From Metaphire vulgaris (lineage: Eukaryota; Annelida; Clitellata; Crassiclitellata; Megascolecidae): a DNA stretch of 64,000 nt. Under the pieces are notes generated by a model. That model saw only the letters and a program-made list of their open reading frames with translations, was not told the origin of the DNA and made no database searches. Below, one piece after another: positions 62,524 to 64,000 of the stretch. Each line of letters starts with the position of its first letter. The stretch's first letter is position 1. The stretch covers positions 14,793,038-14,857,037 of the forward strand of contig CM030845.1 in NCBI GenBank assembly GCA_018105865.1, in the 5' to 3' direction. The translations under genes and the position numbers were made by a program.

Positions 62524-62526
<3 letters not shown>

Positions 62527-62716
62527 CATAGTGTCGGTTAATTTGGGTTAAACCAATGACAAGCAAAAAAGGGTTGTCAGCAATTTTTTATAATTTTTTC
62601 GGGGCTCGCCGGCCATTCTGCACAGGGCCCCGGAATTTCTCTCGGCGAGCCTGATGGGGACAGCATAGCATAGTCTATTCCCGACTTCTGTCTTAAACCA
62701 TTCTGATAGGTCTTTA

Positions 62717-63018
62717 CAGTGCCGAATTAACTTTTTGGACTCCTGGCGCAAACAACGTAACAAAACTTTTAAAATATAAAGGCCCTCAACCCTCCTAGTT
62801 CAAAGTTTCAAACCTCTGCCAAAAATTATGAAAATTTATTATACAATATAGAAAACTTCCTTAAACGTATTTATTAAAAATGAAATTCAATTACTACTGC
62901 GATTTTATTAAAATTCATTGTTCGTGATTTAATATTATTTTGTTATTTACAAATAATAAAAATTGAACCTGTTGGCCTGGCGCAAGTGCGCCAGTTGCAC
63001 CATGGTTGATACGCACTG
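62717..63018. mobile_element. 302-bp hAT-type MITE (CAGTGCSKA tips)
   Basis: Ends CAGTGCCGAATTAAC and inverted GATACGCACTG; flanks GGTCTTTA and AGTCTTCA match 6 of 8, and the RTE sense on either side is contiguous. Includes the CTGGCGCAAGTGCGCCAG palindrome near its right end. Confidence 0.78.
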
Positions 63019-63121
63019 AGTCTTCATAAACTTTAAATGAACTTTCCATGTTCCTGTATATCGTTTGTATTAGGTTTATTAGTTTTTCTTCTATGCCACT
63101 GCATATATATATTATATATAT

Positions 63122-63917
63122 TAGGGTGCCAACGAGTACCGTGAGGAAAAAAAAGTTTTTGATTTTTTAAAGTCTCACCCTGTGAAATTGTTCCTTTCTA
63201 TATAAGAAAGCAAACTGCAAAGTTTTAACAAAATCTGTCAATATTTAGTGGTTGCACAACGCTGTTAAAAGAATGCCTTATTTGCATCGAACTTGCTTAG
63301 AACTAGAATCAGTAACAATGTCAAGTTTGGTTACTGTGTGACAATTTTAGGTTTTTAGTTCACACATATACATAATCTATGCTGATCTTTGATTATATAA
63401 TACACATTACATATTCTATGCAATATTGAATAGGCTACTTTTAGTGCCTTTAAGGTATTGTTTTGAAAGTGCTTGGTGTTCCTAAGATTCCAAACGGCAC
63501 TGGAGAAGCGCAGGCATCAGCAGTGTTCCGTTTTGATCGAAGAGAGGAAACTCACAAACTACATTCATTCAAAGTGTTTTGATACAACAGCCAGTAACAC
63601 TGGAATGAAGGCTGGTTGGTGCCTGTATCTTGCTGCAGCAGAAACTTCAACGAGATCTGCTCCCTTTAGCCTGTCACCATCATGTCCACGAGCTCATAGT
63701 AGCCAGAGTGTTTGACTTGTTGATGGGCTGCTCAAGTGGGTCTAATATCAAATTATTTGAAAGATTTTCTAAGACATGAAATCACATTGCTTGTTCTAAG
63801 TATGACAGTGTGACTGAAGACAGACACCTGAATTTACGCTTTGAAATTATAAAAGGCGACCTGCCAACAGCTGCAACTATTTCATCCCAGAGATGACTAC
63901 AAAGAGTTCCTGGCAGT
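63122..63917 (+). mobile_element. Left part of an unnamed TE with a DTTASNTG-type protein
   Basis: Begins TAGGGTGCCAACGAGTACCG after a short (TA)n tract. Around 63500-63720 mixed-phase sense reads FDTTASNTGMKAGWCLYLAA and RHHVHELIV-like text. Later sense (SGSNIKLFERF, RDDYKEFLAV near 63740-63905) continues. I recall a transposon-associated uncharacterised family with DTTASNTG...GAC and RHHI.E motifs. The right end is outside or lost at 63918. Confidence 0.5.
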
Positions 63918-64000
63918 GGTGGATCCACCGGGGGGCCAGAGGGCCCGTGCGCCCCTATTGACTGCCTGGCCCCCCAGTAGGGACCCTATACTTAATGCTA
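63918..64000. mobile_element. MITE left end, cut by window edge
   Basis: CAGTGGTGGATCCACCGGGG with GGGCCCGTGCGCCCCTATTG inside resembles the inverted right part of 55571-55754. Probably a new insertion in the preceding element; its right end lies beyond the window. Confidence 0.6.

Larger units (their letters stand above)
61769..62653 (+). mobile_element. CAGGGCCGCCGAGAG MITE, perfect TSD, carrying two nested insertions
   Basis: Ends CAGGGCCGCCGAGAG and inverted CTCTCGGCGAGCCTG; exact ATGGGGAC (61761-61768, 62654-62661). Inside are a CAGGGGCGTCATTT MITE (about 61957-62224) and a LINE tail with (AAT)n (about 62284-62523). The best-preserved member of its family in the window. Confidence 0.92.
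61557..63105 (-). mobile_element. RTE-like LINE fragment (antisense), split by two MITEs
   Basis: Three pieces are complementary to 6935-7240 of the reference RTE: 61557-61768 (includes complement of FADDVSL at about 61649), 62662-62716 and 63019-63105. Removing the MITEs at 61769-62653 and 62717-63018 makes the RTE sense continuous. Confidence 0.88.

Overview
This window reads as intergenic, repeat-dominated DNA from an animal, most likely a marine invertebrate. The signs are decayed L2/CR1-like, RTE/BovB-like and Jockey-like LINEs, tRNA-derived SINEs, P- and hAT-type transposase remnants, (AAT)n microsatellites at LINE tails, splice-like signals and a short TTAGGG-type tract. I found no intact host gene, no rRNA or tRNA gene, no CRISPR array and no bacterial-style operon. 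The species and phylum cannot be fixed from the sequence alone. All borders come from by-eye comparison of copies inside the window, using target-site duplications (TSDs), terminal inverted repeats (TIRs) and interrupted-copy logic.

Layout. 1-4.2 kb: TIR elements, a foldback element and the first L2/CR1-like LINE copies. 4.3-8.0 kb: a nearly full-length but frameshifted RTE LINE (4398-7960, 12-bp TSD) inside a palindromic AT-rich repeat. 8.1-10.3 kb: a short hAT-type element and an antisense Jockey-like LINE. 10.6-12.9 kb: hAT-type elements with unusual subterminal arrays, one interrupted by a LINE. 13.4-19.8 kb: a broken P-element/THAP9-like transposase whose presumed intron holds a nest (P-type repeat > LTR retrotransposon > TA-flanked TIR element > LINE). 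19.8-28.3 kb: MITEs, dispersed ~370-bp tandem repeats, GC-rich arrays sharing one conserved 3' module, and an antisense RTE split by a MITE. 28.3-31.1 kb: a SINE and a 2.04-kb element (8-bp TSD) with fragments of an uncharacterised protein. 32.2-39.5 kb: TA-flanked CCGTATATACTCG-type elements, satellites and a LINE. 39.6-45.1 kb: a 5.45-kb element with ~0.6-kb TIRs and a decayed protein with D..D..D spacing, itself interrupted by other elements. 45.2-54 kb: SINE, hAT-type elements and antisense LINEs. 54-64 kb: microsatellites, hAT elements with recognisable transposase relics (58878-60381, 60658-61456), antisense RTE pieces split by nested MITEs, and the edge of a third uncharacterised element.

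How the parts relate: nothing here forms a pathway. The logic is nested transposition, and many insertions can be ordered because exact TSDs survive. The most unusual signals are: a set of hAT-like families whose ends are inverted but whose subterminal arrays run in the same direction at both ends, with a different array motif in each family; an A-tract module (GACAAGC-A(n)-GGTCGTC) recurring in otherwise different MITEs; and two or three transposon-like protein families that I can delimit by TSD or TIR but cannot name.
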